Translations under genes and position numbers: made by a program
Shown here: piece after piece, positions 9,805-21,430 of the stretch
How positions within the stretch are numbered: the first letter of the stretch is position 1
How the letters are laid out: the number at the start of each line of letters is the position of its first letter
Notes under the pieces: generated by a model
What the model was told of the DNA's origin: nothing
The model's database searches: none
What the model saw: the letters and a program-made list of their open reading frames with translations, nothing else
Assembly (NCBI RefSeq): GCF_014207635.1
Contig: NZ_JACHIE010000003.1
Coordinates: 171,946-235,945, forward strand
Reading direction: 5' to 3'
Length of the DNA: 64,000 bases
Origin: Acetobacter lovaniensis
GTDB taxonomy: Bacteria > Pseudomonadota > Alphaproteobacteria > Acetobacterales > Acetobacteraceae

Positions 9805-11208
9805 ATGTCAGCGCGACCCTTCCAAGCTGTCAATCCGGCGAGAGGTCCAGTTATTCGCAAGACCATGGCTGTTCTGTCGGCCTGTCTTGTAGCAGCCCTC
9901 GGCTGCTCCCAGGCTTATGCCGCAGATGCGGCCCCCCCCCCCATAGACACGGGGGATACGGCATGGATGCTCACCAGCACCGCACTGGTGCTTATGATGA
10001 CCATCCCCGGTCTTGCCCTGTTTTATGCCGGCATGGTGCGTAAGAAAAACGTGCTGGCAACGCTCATGCAGTCCTTTGCCCTGTGTTGCATCATGTCCAT
10101 CGTATGGATGGTCGCGGGGTATTCCCTCGCCTTTACAACCGGGTCGCCGTGGATTGGTGGCTTCTCCCGCGTGCTGCTCAACGGTATTGGCGCGCATATC
10201 CATAATGGTGCGGATGTTGGCTTTACACTGGGTGCGGATAGCCCCAACGCCACCACCATGACCATTCCTGAGAGCATCTTCATGATGTTCCAGATGACCT
10301 TTGCCATCATCACCCCCGCGCTGATCTGCGGCGCTTACGCGGAACGCATGAAGTTCAGCGCCATGTGCGTGTTCTCCATCCTGTGGTCTCTGGTCGTGTA
10401 TGCCCCCATTGCACACTGGGTCTGGAGCCCGATCGGCTGGCTGGCTGGCCTTGGTACGGCTGACTTTGCAGGTGGTACGGTTGTCCATATCAACGCCGGT
10501 GTTGCCGGTCTGGTCTGCGCTCTGGTGCTCGGCCGCCGCAAAGGTTACGGGCAGGACGATCTTTCTCCCTTCAACCTGACCTATGCCGTCATTGGTGCTG
10601 CCCTGCTGTGGGTTGGCTGGTTCGGCTTTAACGCAGGCTCCGCTGTTGGTGCCAACGGCCGTGCAGGCATGGCCATGGCTGCAACGCAGATTGCCGCCGC
10701 TGGTGCTGGCGTATCGTGGATGCTGGCGGAATGGCTGCGTTCGGGCAAACCGACTGTTCTGGGCGTAATCTCCGGCGCTGTTGGCGGTCTGGTCGCCATT
10801 ACCCCCGCAGCAGGCTTTGTGCTGCCGGGTAGCGCTCTGGTTATTGGTCTGATCACCGGCGTTGTCTGCTACTGGGGCGCCACATCCCTCAAACACATGA
10901 TGGGGTATGACGACAGCCTGGATGCCTTTGGCGTGCATGGTGTGGGCGGCATTGTTGGCGCGCTGCTGACCGGTGTGCTGGCCTATGGTCCGCTTTCCGC
11001 GAACGATGCCAACCCTACGGGTGTTACTGGCTCCCTGCACCAGCTTATTGTGCAGGGCGAAGCAGTGCTGGTGACCATTGTCTGGTGCGCCTTTGCCTCC
11101 TTCATCATCCTCAAGGCGATTGATCTGGTCATGGGTCTGCGCGTAACCGCGGATCAGGAACTGGAAGGGCTGGATATGTCCCTGCATGGTGAGCGGATTA
11201 ACAACTGA
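9805..11208 (+). CDS. amtB: Ammonium transporter AmtB
   Basis: The 467-residue Amt/Mep/Rh protein begins with a cleavable-looking signal peptide ending SQAYA at about residue 39, then about 11 membrane helices. Family marks are the twin pore histidines in VVHINAGVAG and FGVHGVGGIVG, plus WVGWFGFNAGS. It conducts ammonium or ammonia across the inner membrane. Unlike many proteobacteria, no glnK/PII gene sits beside it. An AAGGAG site precedes the ATG, and a terminator follows about 30 bases after the stop. Confidence 0.96.
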   Translation: MSARPFQAVNPARGPVIRKTMAVLSACLVAALGCSQAYAADAAPPPIDTGDTAWMLTSTALVLMMTIPGLALFYAGMVRKKNVLATLMQSFALCCIMSIVWMVAGYSLAFTTGSPWIGGFSRVLLNGIGAHIHNGADVGFTLGADSPNATTMTIPESIFMMFQMTFAIITPALICGAYAERMKFSAMCVFSILWSLVVYAPIAHWVWSPIGWLAGLGTADFAGGTVVHINAGVAGLVCALVLGRRKGYGQDDLSPFNLTYAVIGAALLWVGWFGFNAGSAVGANGRAGMAMAATQIAAAGAGVSWMLAEWLRSGKPTVLGVISGAVGGLVAITPAAGFVLPGSALVIGLITGVVCYWGATSLKHMMGYDDSLDAFGVHGVGGIVGALLTGVLAYGPLSANDANPTGVTGSLHQLIVQGEAVLVTIVWCAFASFIILKAIDLVMGLRVTADQELEGLDMSLHGERINN

Positions 11209-11235
11209 TCCGTTAACCCCTCCGCCTTTTGGGCA

Positions 11236-11270
11236 AAAAGCCTCCATGCTCTGGCATGGGGGCTTTTTTT
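11236..11270 (+). terminator. Rho-independent terminator of amtB
   Basis: AGCCTCCATGC and GCATGGGGGCT pair with one wobble around a TCTG loop and are followed by TTTTTTT. Confidence 0.9.
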
Positions 11271-11317
11271 ATGGGTGGGGGCACACACCGGCAGGCAAAC
11301 CATGCTATGCCCCGCCT

Positions 11318-11740
11318 ATGGCCATTCCGATCCTTCCCGCACTTTCCCTGCCTGAATCCGAGCTGGAGGTCAGTTATATTCTGGCATCCGGCCCCGGCGG
11401 GCAGAACGTGAACAAGGTCGCAACGGCTGCGCAATTACGCTTTGATGCCGCACGCTCCCCTTCCCTCCCCGAGCGGGTCCGTGTGCGGCTATTGGAACTG
11501 GCTGGGACCCGCGCGACACGGGAAGGCGTTATTGTCATAACCGCCCGGCGCTTCAGAACACAGATACGCAACCGTGAGGATGCCATAGAACGGCTGGTAG
11601 CCCTGATCCGCGAGGCCGCCCACCGCCCTGCCTTCAGGGTTGCCACGCGCCCGGGCCGGGCCGCACGCCAGCGCAGGCTGGACGGTAAAGCCCACCGCGC
11701 CAGCATAAAGCGCACCCGCTCAGCCCGGTGTGAGGACTAG
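11318..11740 (+). CDS. arfB: Alternative ribosome-rescue factor ArfB (GGQ-domain peptidyl-tRNA hydrolase)
   Basis: The 140-residue protein has the release-factor motif SGPGGQNVNK (GGQ at 27-29), which hydrolyses peptidyl-tRNA, and a basic C-terminal tail (RPGRAARQRRLDGKAHRASIK region) that in ArfB/YaeJ enters the empty mRNA channel of stalled ribosomes. Length agrees with the family (about 140). I use the ATG at 11318 because the upstream in-frame extension would run through the amtB terminator. Confidence 0.93.
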   Translation: MAIPILPALSLPESELEVSYILASGPGGQNVNKVATAAQLRFDAARSPSLPERVRVRLLELAGTRATREGVIVITARRFRTQIRNREDAIERLVALIREAAHRPAFRVATRPGRAARQRRLDGKAHRASIKRTRSARCED

Positions 11741-11784
11741 ACGCACACTCTGGGTGGGCAAGCCCGCCGAACACGAACTACCTG

Positions 11785-11853
11785 CATCAGCATCAGCATC
11801 AGCATCAGCATCAGCATCAGCATCAGCATCAGCATCAGCATCAGCATCAGCAT
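11785..11853. repeat. Hexanucleotide microsatellite, 11 tandem copies of CATCAG
   Basis: Eleven perfect CATCAG units run from 11785 to 11850, followed by a partial CAT. The tract lies between arfB and the secreted protein gene at 11988. Because the unit is six bases, all frames across it stay open: one plus-strand frame reads (Ala-Ser)n and one minus-strand frame reads (Asp-Ala)n. Such tracts change copy number by slipped-strand replication. Confidence 0.97.
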
Positions 11854-11987
11854 ATTCTGATATTAATTTTCTGCTGCGTGTAAAAAGCCTCAGGCTTGTA
11901 TTTCTTGCGCATGATTTTTCATGATATTGGTAGAATGCTGGCAGCATGGGGCTGCCGCTCTATTATCCTCCTTGCATGAGGTCTATT

Positions 11988-12479
11988 ATGACTGTTGTAG
12001 CCCGCACCGGACTGGCCGCTTTGCTGCTTGGCTGTGCCACAGCCCTTTCCCTCCCCAGCGCCCACGCCATGACGGTGAAGGAGTGCCACGAGAAGTTCAA
12101 GGAGGCCAAAACCGCCAACACGCTCAAGGGCCAGTCCTTCACGGAATTCAAGGCCAGTTCGTGCGATATTGCCACCACTCCGGCAAATGCCGCCCCCAAA
12201 GCCCCGGCACCGGCTACCACACCGGCAACACCTGCCAGTGCTGAAGCGCCCAAACCTGCCAAAAGCGTAGCCGCCACGGAAGCCGCCCCCACCAACGCAA
12301 CCCTGCCTACCGCAGTTGCGCCACAATACGCCAAACTCAGCGCTGGCAAGGCCCGTATGCAGACCTGCCTTGACCAGTACAACGCCAATAAGGCCAGCAA
12401 CGCCAATGGCGGGCTGAAGTGGATTGAAAAAGGCGGCGGCTATTACAGCGTCTGCAACAAACGCCTCAAGGGCGAATAA
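11988..12479 (+). CDS. Secreted protein with two Cys-bounded PsiF-like repeats
   Basis: The 163-residue product starts at an ATG six bases after GAGG and has a clear signal peptide ending PSAHA near residue 27. The mature protein has an N-terminal unit from KECHEKFKEAK to FKASSC, resembling the short Cys-bounded repeats called PsiF-like in alphaproteobacteria. A Pro/Ala/Thr-rich linker follows, then a second related unit from QTCLDQYNANKASN to GYYSVCNK. Two cysteines per unit suggest periplasmic disulfides. The function is unknown. The CATCAG tract is 135 bases upstream and could influence its expression. Confidence 0.7.
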   Translation: MTVVARTGLAALLLGCATALSLPSAHAMTVKECHEKFKEAKTANTLKGQSFTEFKASSCDIATTPANAAPKAPAPATTPATPASAEAPKPAKSVAATEAAPTNATLPTAVAPQYAKLSAGKARMQTCLDQYNANKASNANGGLKWIEKGGGYYSVCNKRLKGE

Positions 12480-12495
12480 CGCCCCCAAACTCCGT

Positions 12496-12529
12496 TCAGT
12501 GTTGGGGAGGGAAGCCTCTCCAACACTGA
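12496..12529. other. Hairpin between convergent genes, possible bidirectional terminator
   Basis: TCAGTGTTGGGGAGG and CCTCTCCAACACTGA form a 15-bp stem (one wobble) around a GAAG loop. It lies between two convergent genes. There is no U-run on either side, so its role as a terminator is uncertain. Confidence 0.45.
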
Positions 12530-12588
12530 CGGTGGCCTATAACAGGCTGCCCTATCAACACCTCTGATGATCGACGCCCGACCGGGCT

Positions 12589-15502
<2,914 letters not shown>

Positions 15503-15607
15503 GCCCATGTGCCTCCTGCCTTCTGCTCCCTTCTATCCTACGTTCGGGCAAAAATCCCAACAGACAACCCCTGTTCTTTGCGCTGCTGCGCGCTTAAACA
15601 TAAGGGC

Positions 15608-17872
15608 ATGGCAGTGGCTCCTCCCCCTTCTTCTACGCATGCCTCCGGCGCGGACCAGCCCGCAACGGGTGGGCTGCGCGTGCCCGTCCTGCTGCCCATG
15701 CCGTTTACTGGCCCATTTGACTACAAAGCCCCTGCCAGCATGGCGCTCAAGCCGGGCGATATTGTGAGCGTACCCTTGGGCAACCGCCGCCAGACCGGCG
15801 TGGTCTGGGACACACACACCACCCTGCCACCAGACCTTGCCCACCCCACGCCCACCAAAACAGTGGCTGATAACCGCCTACGCGCCGTGGCCGAACGGCT
15901 GGAGCTTCCCCCACTTAATGCCGAACTCCGCCGGTTTGTGGACTGGGTGGCCGCCTATACGCTCTCCCCCCCCGGCATGGTGCTGGCCATGACCCTGCGC
16001 CTGCACATGAAAGGAGCCACGCCTGCCCCCGCCATGGGCTGGATCGCTCCCCCCACCCCGCCGGAAGCACTGCGCATAACTCCCGCACGGCAGAAGGTGC
16101 TGGCCCTTATGGCGGATGGCAGCTCCCGCACCACAACCGATATTGCCAGTGCGGCAGAGGTCAGTGCTGGCGTGGTCAAAGGGCTGGCAGATGCAGGAGC
16201 ACTCCGCCCGGTCCTGCTTGAACCTGCCAGCCCCTTTGCCCAGCCCGACCCGCTGCACCACCCGCCTGTGCTGGAAGGAGCGCAAAAAGAAGCCGCTACA
16301 GCCCTGCGCCACAGCGTGCAGGACAAAAAATTTTCCGTAACCCTGCTCGAAGGGGTAACAGGCTCGGGCAAGACCGAAATCTACCTCGAAGCCATAGCCG
16401 CCTGTCTGGAACAGGGGCAGCAGGCCCTTGTGCTCCTGCCTGAAATTGCTCTGTCCGCCCAGTGGATGGACCGGTTTACCCGCCGCTTTGGCGTACGCCC
16501 CGCTGTCTGGCACTCCGAAATCGGGCAGAAGGCCCGCCGCCAGACCTGGCTGGGAGCGGCCGATGGGTCCGCCACGGTGGTTGTGGGCGCGCGCTCGGCG
16601 CTGTTCCTGCCTTTTTGCAACCTCGGCCTGATTATTGTGGATGAAGAGCACGAATCTCTGTTCAAGCAGGAAGAAGGCGTGATCTACAACGCGCGGGACA
16701 TGGCGGTGGTGCGTGCAAGGCTGGCGGGGTTTGCGGCTGTGGTGGTGTCCGCCACCCCCAGCCTGGAAACTCTGGCCAATGCACAGGCCGGGCGCTACCA
16801 GCGCCTTGTGCTGCCCACCCGCCACGGCGGCGCATCCCTGCCGCAAACCCACCTGCTGGACATGCGGGAGGCCCCGCCTGAACGCGGGCTGTTCCTCTCC
16901 CCCAGACTGGTGGAAGACATCGCCGCCACATTAGGGCGGGAGGAGCAGGCCATGCTGTTCCTTAACCGCCGGGGGTACGCCCCCCTTACGCTGTGCCGCA
17001 CCTGTGGCCACCGCATGGAATGCCCGCACTGCACCGCATGGCTGGTGGAACACCGAAACCGGCAGGTGCTGAGCTGCCACTACTGCGACCATACGGAGCC
17101 CATGCCCCCCGTATGCCCGAACTGCAAAACCGAACACAGCCTGACCGCCATTGGCCCGGGGATTGAGCGCATAACCGAGGAGGCCCGCCAGAGCTTCCCC
17201 GATGCGCGTATTCTTGTCATGTCGAGCGATACGCTTGGGGGGCCTGCCGCCACCGCAGAAGCGGTTGCCAGAATTGCCCGCCGTGAAGTGGACCTGATTA
17301 TTGGCACCCAGATTGTGGCCAAGGGCTGGCACTTCCCCCATCTGACACTGGTTGGCATTGTGGATGCCGATCTGGGGCTTGGGGGGGCGGACCTGCGGGC
17401 CGGGGAGCGCACGATCCAGCTTCTGCATCAGGTTGCAGGCCGCGCGGGCCGCGCCAGCGCACCGGGGCGCGTGGTGCTGCAAAGCTACACGCCCGAACAC
17501 CCGGTTATGCAGGCCCTGCTTTCGGGCGATTTTGACCAGTTCATGGAGCAGGAGGCCGAACAGCGCCGCCCCGGCTTCTGGCCGCCTTATGGGCGGCTGG
17601 CGGCGTTGATCATCAGCGCAGATACGCCTCAGGCGGCGGATGATGCCGCAGCCCGCTTTGGCCGCACCGCCCCCTATGGGGAGGGGATTCAGGTCCTGGG
17701 GCCATCTCCGGCCCCGCTGGCCATCCTGCGCGGACGGCACCGCCGCCGGCTGCTGCTCCGCACATGGCGCAGCATTGCGGTGCAACCTATTCTGCACCGC
17801 TGGCTGGGGCTGGTTCCACTGGACAGGCACGTACGCGTTGAGGTGGATATAGACCCCGTCTCGTTCCTGTAA
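15608..17872 (+). CDS. priA: Primosomal protein N' (replication restart helicase PriA)
   Basis: The 754-residue helicase has the N-terminal 3'-DNA-binding region, Walker A GVTGSGKTEIY, the DEEH box, and eight zinc cysteines as four CxxC pairs (CRTC, CPHC, CHYC, CPNC) around residues 465-510, ending with GTQIVAKGWHFPHL. PriA reloads the replisome at broken forks. The exact start is uncertain: the ATG at 15608 is close behind AAGGG, and a GTG two codons later has better spacing. Length fits the family (about 730). Confidence 0.95.
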   Translation: MAVAPPPSSTHASGADQPATGGLRVPVLLPMPFTGPFDYKAPASMALKPGDIVSVPLGNRRQTGVVWDTHTTLPPDLAHPTPTKTVADNRLRAVAERLELPPLNAELRRFVDWVAAYTLSPPGMVLAMTLRLHMKGATPAPAMGWIAPPTPPEALRITPARQKVLALMADGSSRTTTDIASAAEVSAGVVKGLADAGALRPVLLEPASPFAQPDPLHHPPVLEGAQKEAATALRHSVQDKKFSVTLLEGVTGSGKTEIYLEAIAACLEQGQQALVLLPEIALSAQWMDRFTRRFGVRPAVWHSEIGQKARRQTWLGAADGSATVVVGARSALFLPFCNLGLIIVDEEHESLFKQEEGVIYNARDMAVVRARLAGFAAVVVSATPSLETLANAQAGRYQRLVLPTRHGGASLPQTHLLDMREAPPERGLFLSPRLVEDIAATLGREEQAMLFLNRRGYAPLTLCRTCGHRMECPHCTAWLVEHRNRQVLSCHYCDHTEPMPPVCPNCKTEHSLTAIGPGIERITEEARQSFPDARILVMSSDTLGGPAATAEAVARIARREVDLIIGTQIVAKGWHFPHLTLVGIVDADLGLGGADLRAGERTIQLLHQVAGRAGRASAPGRVVLQSYTPEHPVMQALLSGDFDQFMEQEAEQRRPGFWPPYGRLAALIISADTPQAADDAAARFGRTAPYGEGIQVLGPSPAPLAILRGRHRRRLLLRTWRSIAVQPILHRWLGLVPLDRHVRVEVDIDPVSFL

Positions 17873-17895
17873 CGGTAACCAGCCCCGGCTGGGGT

Positions 17896-18240
17896 TTAGT
17901 CGTTGGCGGGTTTGGCTGTGCTGGTCAGCACGGTGGAAATGGTTTCCCGCATGACCATAACGCGCACGTTGGGTGCGATTTCCACTTCCACTTCGTTCGA
18001 CTCTTCTCTGGTGCGCTGCACAACACCGATCACACCACCGGCTGTTACAATCCGGTCGCCACGGCGCAGGGCCTTAAGCTCGGATTTAAGCTGCTTCTGG
18101 CGCTGCTGCTGGGGGCGGATGAGCAGAAAGTACATGATGGCAAAAACAGCCACGAACGGCAAAAAGGACAGAATGCCCGAAGCACCGCCAGAGCCTCCGG
18201 CTGTCTGGGCGTAAGCAGCGGGGATAAGAAAATTGGACAT
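17896..18240 (-). CDS. yajC: Preprotein translocase subunit YajC
   Basis: The 114-residue protein has one membrane helix (FLPFVAVFAIMYFLLIRPQ) followed by the conserved QQQRQKQLKSELKAL and RGDRIVTAGGVIGVV. YajC is a small inner-membrane partner of SecDF-YidC. In many proteobacteria secD and secF follow yajC, but here priA converges on it and no secD is next to it. A GAAGG site precedes the ATG. Confidence 0.95.
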   Translation of the reverse strand: MSNFLIPAAYAQTAGGSGGASGILSFLPFVAVFAIMYFLLIRPQQQRQKQLKSELKALRRGDRIVTAGGVIGVVQRTREESNEVEVEIAPNVRVMVMRETISTVLTSTAKPAND

Positions 18241-18370
18241 AAGGTACAGACCTTCAACAATGGCTGGTTGCGAAAACAGAAGAAGTGACCATAATTTTCA
18301 ATCCTCCCGCGTCAAGCTCCCATGCTGACGAAAGACCGCCAGAAAGACCATTAATAAGGAATAAAAGCCG

Positions 18371-19240
18371 ATGAACCAGACCCTGCTGCCAGCATTGGAC
18401 CGTATTGCCGCGGCTCTGGAGCGCCTTTCCCCTCCCCCCGCGACGCTGGAAGGGGTGGATACGGCGGATGCTTTTGTCTGGCTGCCAGAACGCGGGCGGC
18501 TGCTGCCCATCCCCCATGTGGCCCATGTCAGCGTGGACCTGTTGCAGGGCATAGACCTGCAACGGCGCATTCTGCTGGAAAACACGCGCCATTTTGCCCA
18601 CGGCCTGCCCGCCAACAACGCCATGCTGTGGGGGGCACGCGGTATGGGCAAGTCCTCGCTGGTCAAGGGGGCGCATGCGCTGGTCAACCAGGTGGACGGC
18701 AAACCCTGCACGCCGGGCAAGGGGCTGGTAGCACTCATAGAAATCCAGCGTGAGGACCTGACAAGCCTGCCCCTGCTGCTCAGCCTGCTGCGTGAGAACC
18801 ACCGCCGCTTCATTCTGTTCTGCGATGACCTGTCGTTTGAAAAAGAAGACCGGGATTACAAGGCCCTCAAATCCGTGCTGGATGGCGGTATTGCCGGGCG
18901 GCCGGAGAATGTTCTGTTCTACGCCACATCCAACCGCCGCCACCTGATGCCGCGTGACATGATAGAAAACGAGCGCTCAACCGCCATCAACCCCTCCGAA
19001 GCCACGGAAGAAAAAGTCTCCCTCTCCGACCGGTTTGGCCTGTGGCTTGGCTTCCATGCCTGCGAACAGGATACCTATACCGATATGGTCCAGACCTATG
19101 CTCAGGCGCGCAACCTGCCCATTTCCACCGATGTGCTGCTGGCCCGCGCCAATGAATGGGCCATTACCCGTGGCAGCCGCTCGGGCCGTGTGGCATACCA
19201 GTTCATAGAGGCCCTGACAGCCGAGCTGGCGGCGCATTAA
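18371..19240 (+). CDS. DUF815-family AAA+ ATPase
   Basis: The 289-residue protein carries Walker A GARGMGKSSLVKG (about residues 93-105), a Walker B-like ILFCDDLSFE, a sensor-1-like YATSNRRHLMP, and the arginine-rich DMIENERSTAINPSEATEEK stretch typical of DUF815. DUF815 proteins are widespread soluble ATPases without a settled function. It begins after AAGGAATAA with good spacing, is divergent from yajC, and stands alone. Confidence 0.88.
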   Translation: MNQTLLPALDRIAAALERLSPPPATLEGVDTADAFVWLPERGRLLPIPHVAHVSVDLLQGIDLQRRILLENTRHFAHGLPANNAMLWGARGMGKSSLVKGAHALVNQVDGKPCTPGKGLVALIEIQREDLTSLPLLLSLLRENHRRFILFCDDLSFEKEDRDYKALKSVLDGGIAGRPENVLFYATSNRRHLMPRDMIENERSTAINPSEATEEKVSLSDRFGLWLGFHACEQDTYTDMVQTYAQARNLPISTDVLLARANEWAITRGSRSGRVAYQFIEALTAELAAH

Positions 19241-19309
19241 TTTGCGCAACCGGACCCAATGGTCTTGCATCCCACATGGGTATGAGTTGAGATAGCGTTC
19301 GCAAATGGC

Positions 19310-19326
19310 GGCATCGGCCCGATGCC
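19310..19326 (+). promoter_or_regulatory. Perfect inverted repeat upstream of the Rieske oxygenase
   Basis: GGCATCGG, one base, then CCGATGCC: an 8-bp perfect dyad 27 bases before the oxygenase start. It may be an operator or a leader hairpin. No regulator gene is adjacent. Confidence 0.4.
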
Positions 19327-19353
19327 GTGGGGGTTCCCCTGATTCGAGGCGAC

Positions 19354-20460
19354 ATGAACCAGACAGTACCGCCCAATTCTGATGATACGTCCTTTGGGGC
19401 CGAAACACGCCCGAACACAACGGACATACGCAGGGTACGCTCCAACCCGGACTACTGGTACCCGGTTGCATGGTCGCGCGAACTCAAACCCGGAAAAACC
19501 ATAGGCACACGTTATGCTGGCCAGCCCATAGCATTAGTGCGCCCGGTGGACGGCCCCATTTTTGCGCTGGAAGACCGCTGCGCCCACCGGCAGGTGCCGC
19601 TCAGCAAAGGGGTTGTTGCGGGCAGTTCGGTCAAATGCTGCTACCACGGCTGGGCCTATGGCCGCTCCGGCCGGTGCATTGACGTACCTTATCTGGGCAA
19701 GGGCAAGCTGCCCAACGGGGTACGTACCTACCCCTGCCGCGAACAGAACGGCATGATCTTTGTTTTTCCCGGCGACCCGGAAAAAGCCGATAGCGTGCCC
19801 TTGGCCCCGCAGTTGGCAAGGGCGGATAGCCCCGCCTACAAAACCCGCTATTTTGGCCGCACCGTTGGCTGCCACTACAGCTTCATGCATGAAAACCTGA
19901 TGGATATGAACCACCAGTTCATGCACTCCAAACAGATGGGCCAGATGAAGCCCCGCTTTTTGGGCCAGAAGCGCGAGCCCGGTCTGGTGGAAGCCCGCTA
20001 CAGCTTTGCGCGCACAGGGGGCAAACAGCCCTTTGGCGAAGCCCTGATTTTTGGCGAGCGGCGTGACGTGTCGGAAAAATTCCAGCACCGCGATGTCATG
20101 ACCATCCGCACGGAATACCCCTACCAGACCCTGCGCATCCAGACCGGGGATGAAGACCCGGTAATGGACCTGTGGATTGTGTACACCCCCCAGAGTGCTG
20201 ATGAACTGACCAACCGGACCTTTGGCCTGCTCTCGGTCAAACGCCCCAAAATCCCCGGTATTCTGGATATGGCATGGCCGTTGCTTGTTGCGTTTACCGA
20301 GCGGATTTTTGCCGAAGACCGCGAGATTGTAGAACTGGAGCAGAACGCATGGCGCGAACTGGGCGGGGACCACAATGTGGAAGTCTTCCCCGTAATTAAC
20401 GCGCTCCGGGCTTTGCTGGTTGAATGTGGCATTCCCCCTGCCAGCGAGTCTCATGCCTGA
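19354..20460 (+). CDS. Aromatic ring-hydroxylating (Rieske) oxygenase, alpha-subunit type
   Basis: The 368-residue protein has an N-terminal Rieske 2Fe-2S domain (CAHRQVPLS and CCYHGWAYG) and a catalytic domain whose HENLMDMNHQFMH supplies mononuclear-iron ligands. It resembles VanA-like and PobA-type single-component oxygenases that work with a separate reductase. The substrate cannot be told; no reductase gene lies beside it. I use the ATG at 19354, just behind GAGG, over a GTG nine codons upstream. Its stop overlaps the next gene by eight bases. Confidence 0.88.
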   Translation: MNQTVPPNSDDTSFGAETRPNTTDIRRVRSNPDYWYPVAWSRELKPGKTIGTRYAGQPIALVRPVDGPIFALEDRCAHRQVPLSKGVVAGSSVKCCYHGWAYGRSGRCIDVPYLGKGKLPNGVRTYPCREQNGMIFVFPGDPEKADSVPLAPQLARADSPAYKTRYFGRTVGCHYSFMHENLMDMNHQFMHSKQMGQMKPRFLGQKREPGLVEARYSFARTGGKQPFGEALIFGERRDVSEKFQHRDVMTIRTEYPYQTLRIQTGDEDPVMDLWIVYTPQSADELTNRTFGLLSVKRPKIPGILDMAWPLLVAFTERIFAEDREIVELEQNAWRELGGDHNVEVFPVINALRALLVECGIPPASESHA

Positions 20461-21430
20461 TACCGGACCACTGTTACTGGATGCGGGTCCATGCCGCCTG
20501 CGCCCACTCCACCCTGATGATGCAACAACCCTGCACCACCTGGTCAATGACTGGGAGGTGGTGCGCATGCTCAGCCGCCTGCCCTTCCCCTACCCCCGGG
20601 ATCTGGCGGATAGCTGGATCGCCTCCACCTGCCAGATGCAGGCCAGTGGCGAAGGCCATCATTTTGCCATAACCGCACCCGATGGGGCTTTTATGGGCTG
20701 CATTGGGGTGCGCATTCACACCATGCCGCAGGTGGGGCGTGTGGGTATTCTGGGCTACTGGGTTGGCCGCCCCTACTGGGGGCAGGGCATTGCCACCCAT
20801 GCCGCCACCCGCATGACGCGTTGGGCACTGGCCCATCTGGATATTACCGCCCTGCGCGCAACGGCAGCACAGGATAACCCTGCCTCCATCCGCGTTCTTG
20901 AACACGCAGGCTTCCGCCATTGTGGCACTGACCGGCAGATGTTTACCGCCCGTGGCACGGAACTGCCTGTTGCCATGATGGAAGCCAACCGGACTGATCT
21001 GGACATGAGCACAGCCCCCACCACCACACAGCGCAAGCTGGTGCTGGTTTCCGCCGCCGCGTTAATAGATGCACAGGGCCGTATTCTGCTCGCCCGCAGG
21101 CCGGAGGGCAAAAGCATGGCCGGTCTATGGGAGTTCCCCGGCGGCAAGGTGGAAGCGGGAGAAACACCAGAGGCCGCCCTTGTGCGCGAACTGCATGAGG
21201 AACTGGGGCTGGATATGTCGCGCGCATGCCTGGCACCCTTTACATTTGCTTCCCACGCCTACCCCGGCTTTGACCTGCTGATGCCGCTGTATCTCTGCCG
21301 CCGCTGGCATGGCACCCCCACCGCGCGTGAGGGGCAGAAACTGGCGTGGGTTGCCCCGGCTGATCTGCGCAGCTACGCCATGCCTGAGGCCGATCTGCCG
21401 TTTATTCCCCTGCTGCAAGCCCTGCTCTAG
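20453..21430 (+). CDS. Fusion of GNAT N-acetyltransferase and NUDIX (MutT-like) hydrolase
   Basis: The 325-residue protein has a GNAT domain (about residues 1-180; acetyl-CoA loop YWGQGIATHA) joined to a NUDIX domain (about 200-325; box GGKVEAGETPEAALVREL then HEELGL). The C-terminal part resembles MutT, which removes 8-oxo-dGTP from the nucleotide pool. The GNAT target is unknown. Fused proteins of this kind are known from alphaproteobacteria under a bifunctional GNAT/pyrophosphohydrolase name. It overlaps the Rieske gene by eight bases, so it is likely co-translated with it. Confidence 0.88.
   Translation: MPDTGPLLLDAGPCRLRPLHPDDATTLHHLVNDWEVVRMLSRLPFPYPRDLADSWIASTCQMQASGEGHHFAITAPDGAFMGCIGVRIHTMPQVGRVGILGYWVGRPYWGQGIATHAATRMTRWALAHLDITALRATAAQDNPASIRVLEHAGFRHCGTDRQMFTARGTELPVAMMEANRTDLDMSTAPTTTQRKLVLVSAAALIDAQGRILLARRPEGKSMAGLWEFPGGKVEAGETPEAALVRELHEELGLDMSRACLAPFTFASHAYPGFDLLMPLYLCRRWHGTPTAREGQKLAWVAPADLRSYAMPEADLPFIPLLQALL

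Noticed and set aside
9808..11247. Long minus-strand open frame opposite amtB
   Set aside because: Composition is His/Gly/Gln-rich with no domain; it mirrors the amtB codons.
11785..11853. CATCAG repeats as a possible CRISPR
   Set aside because: Units are six bases with no spacers, so this is a microsatellite.
11720..11947. Small minus-strand gene coding a (Asp-Ala)n protein
   Set aside because: The frame stays open only because of the six-base repeat; no ribosome site or homologue is recognised.
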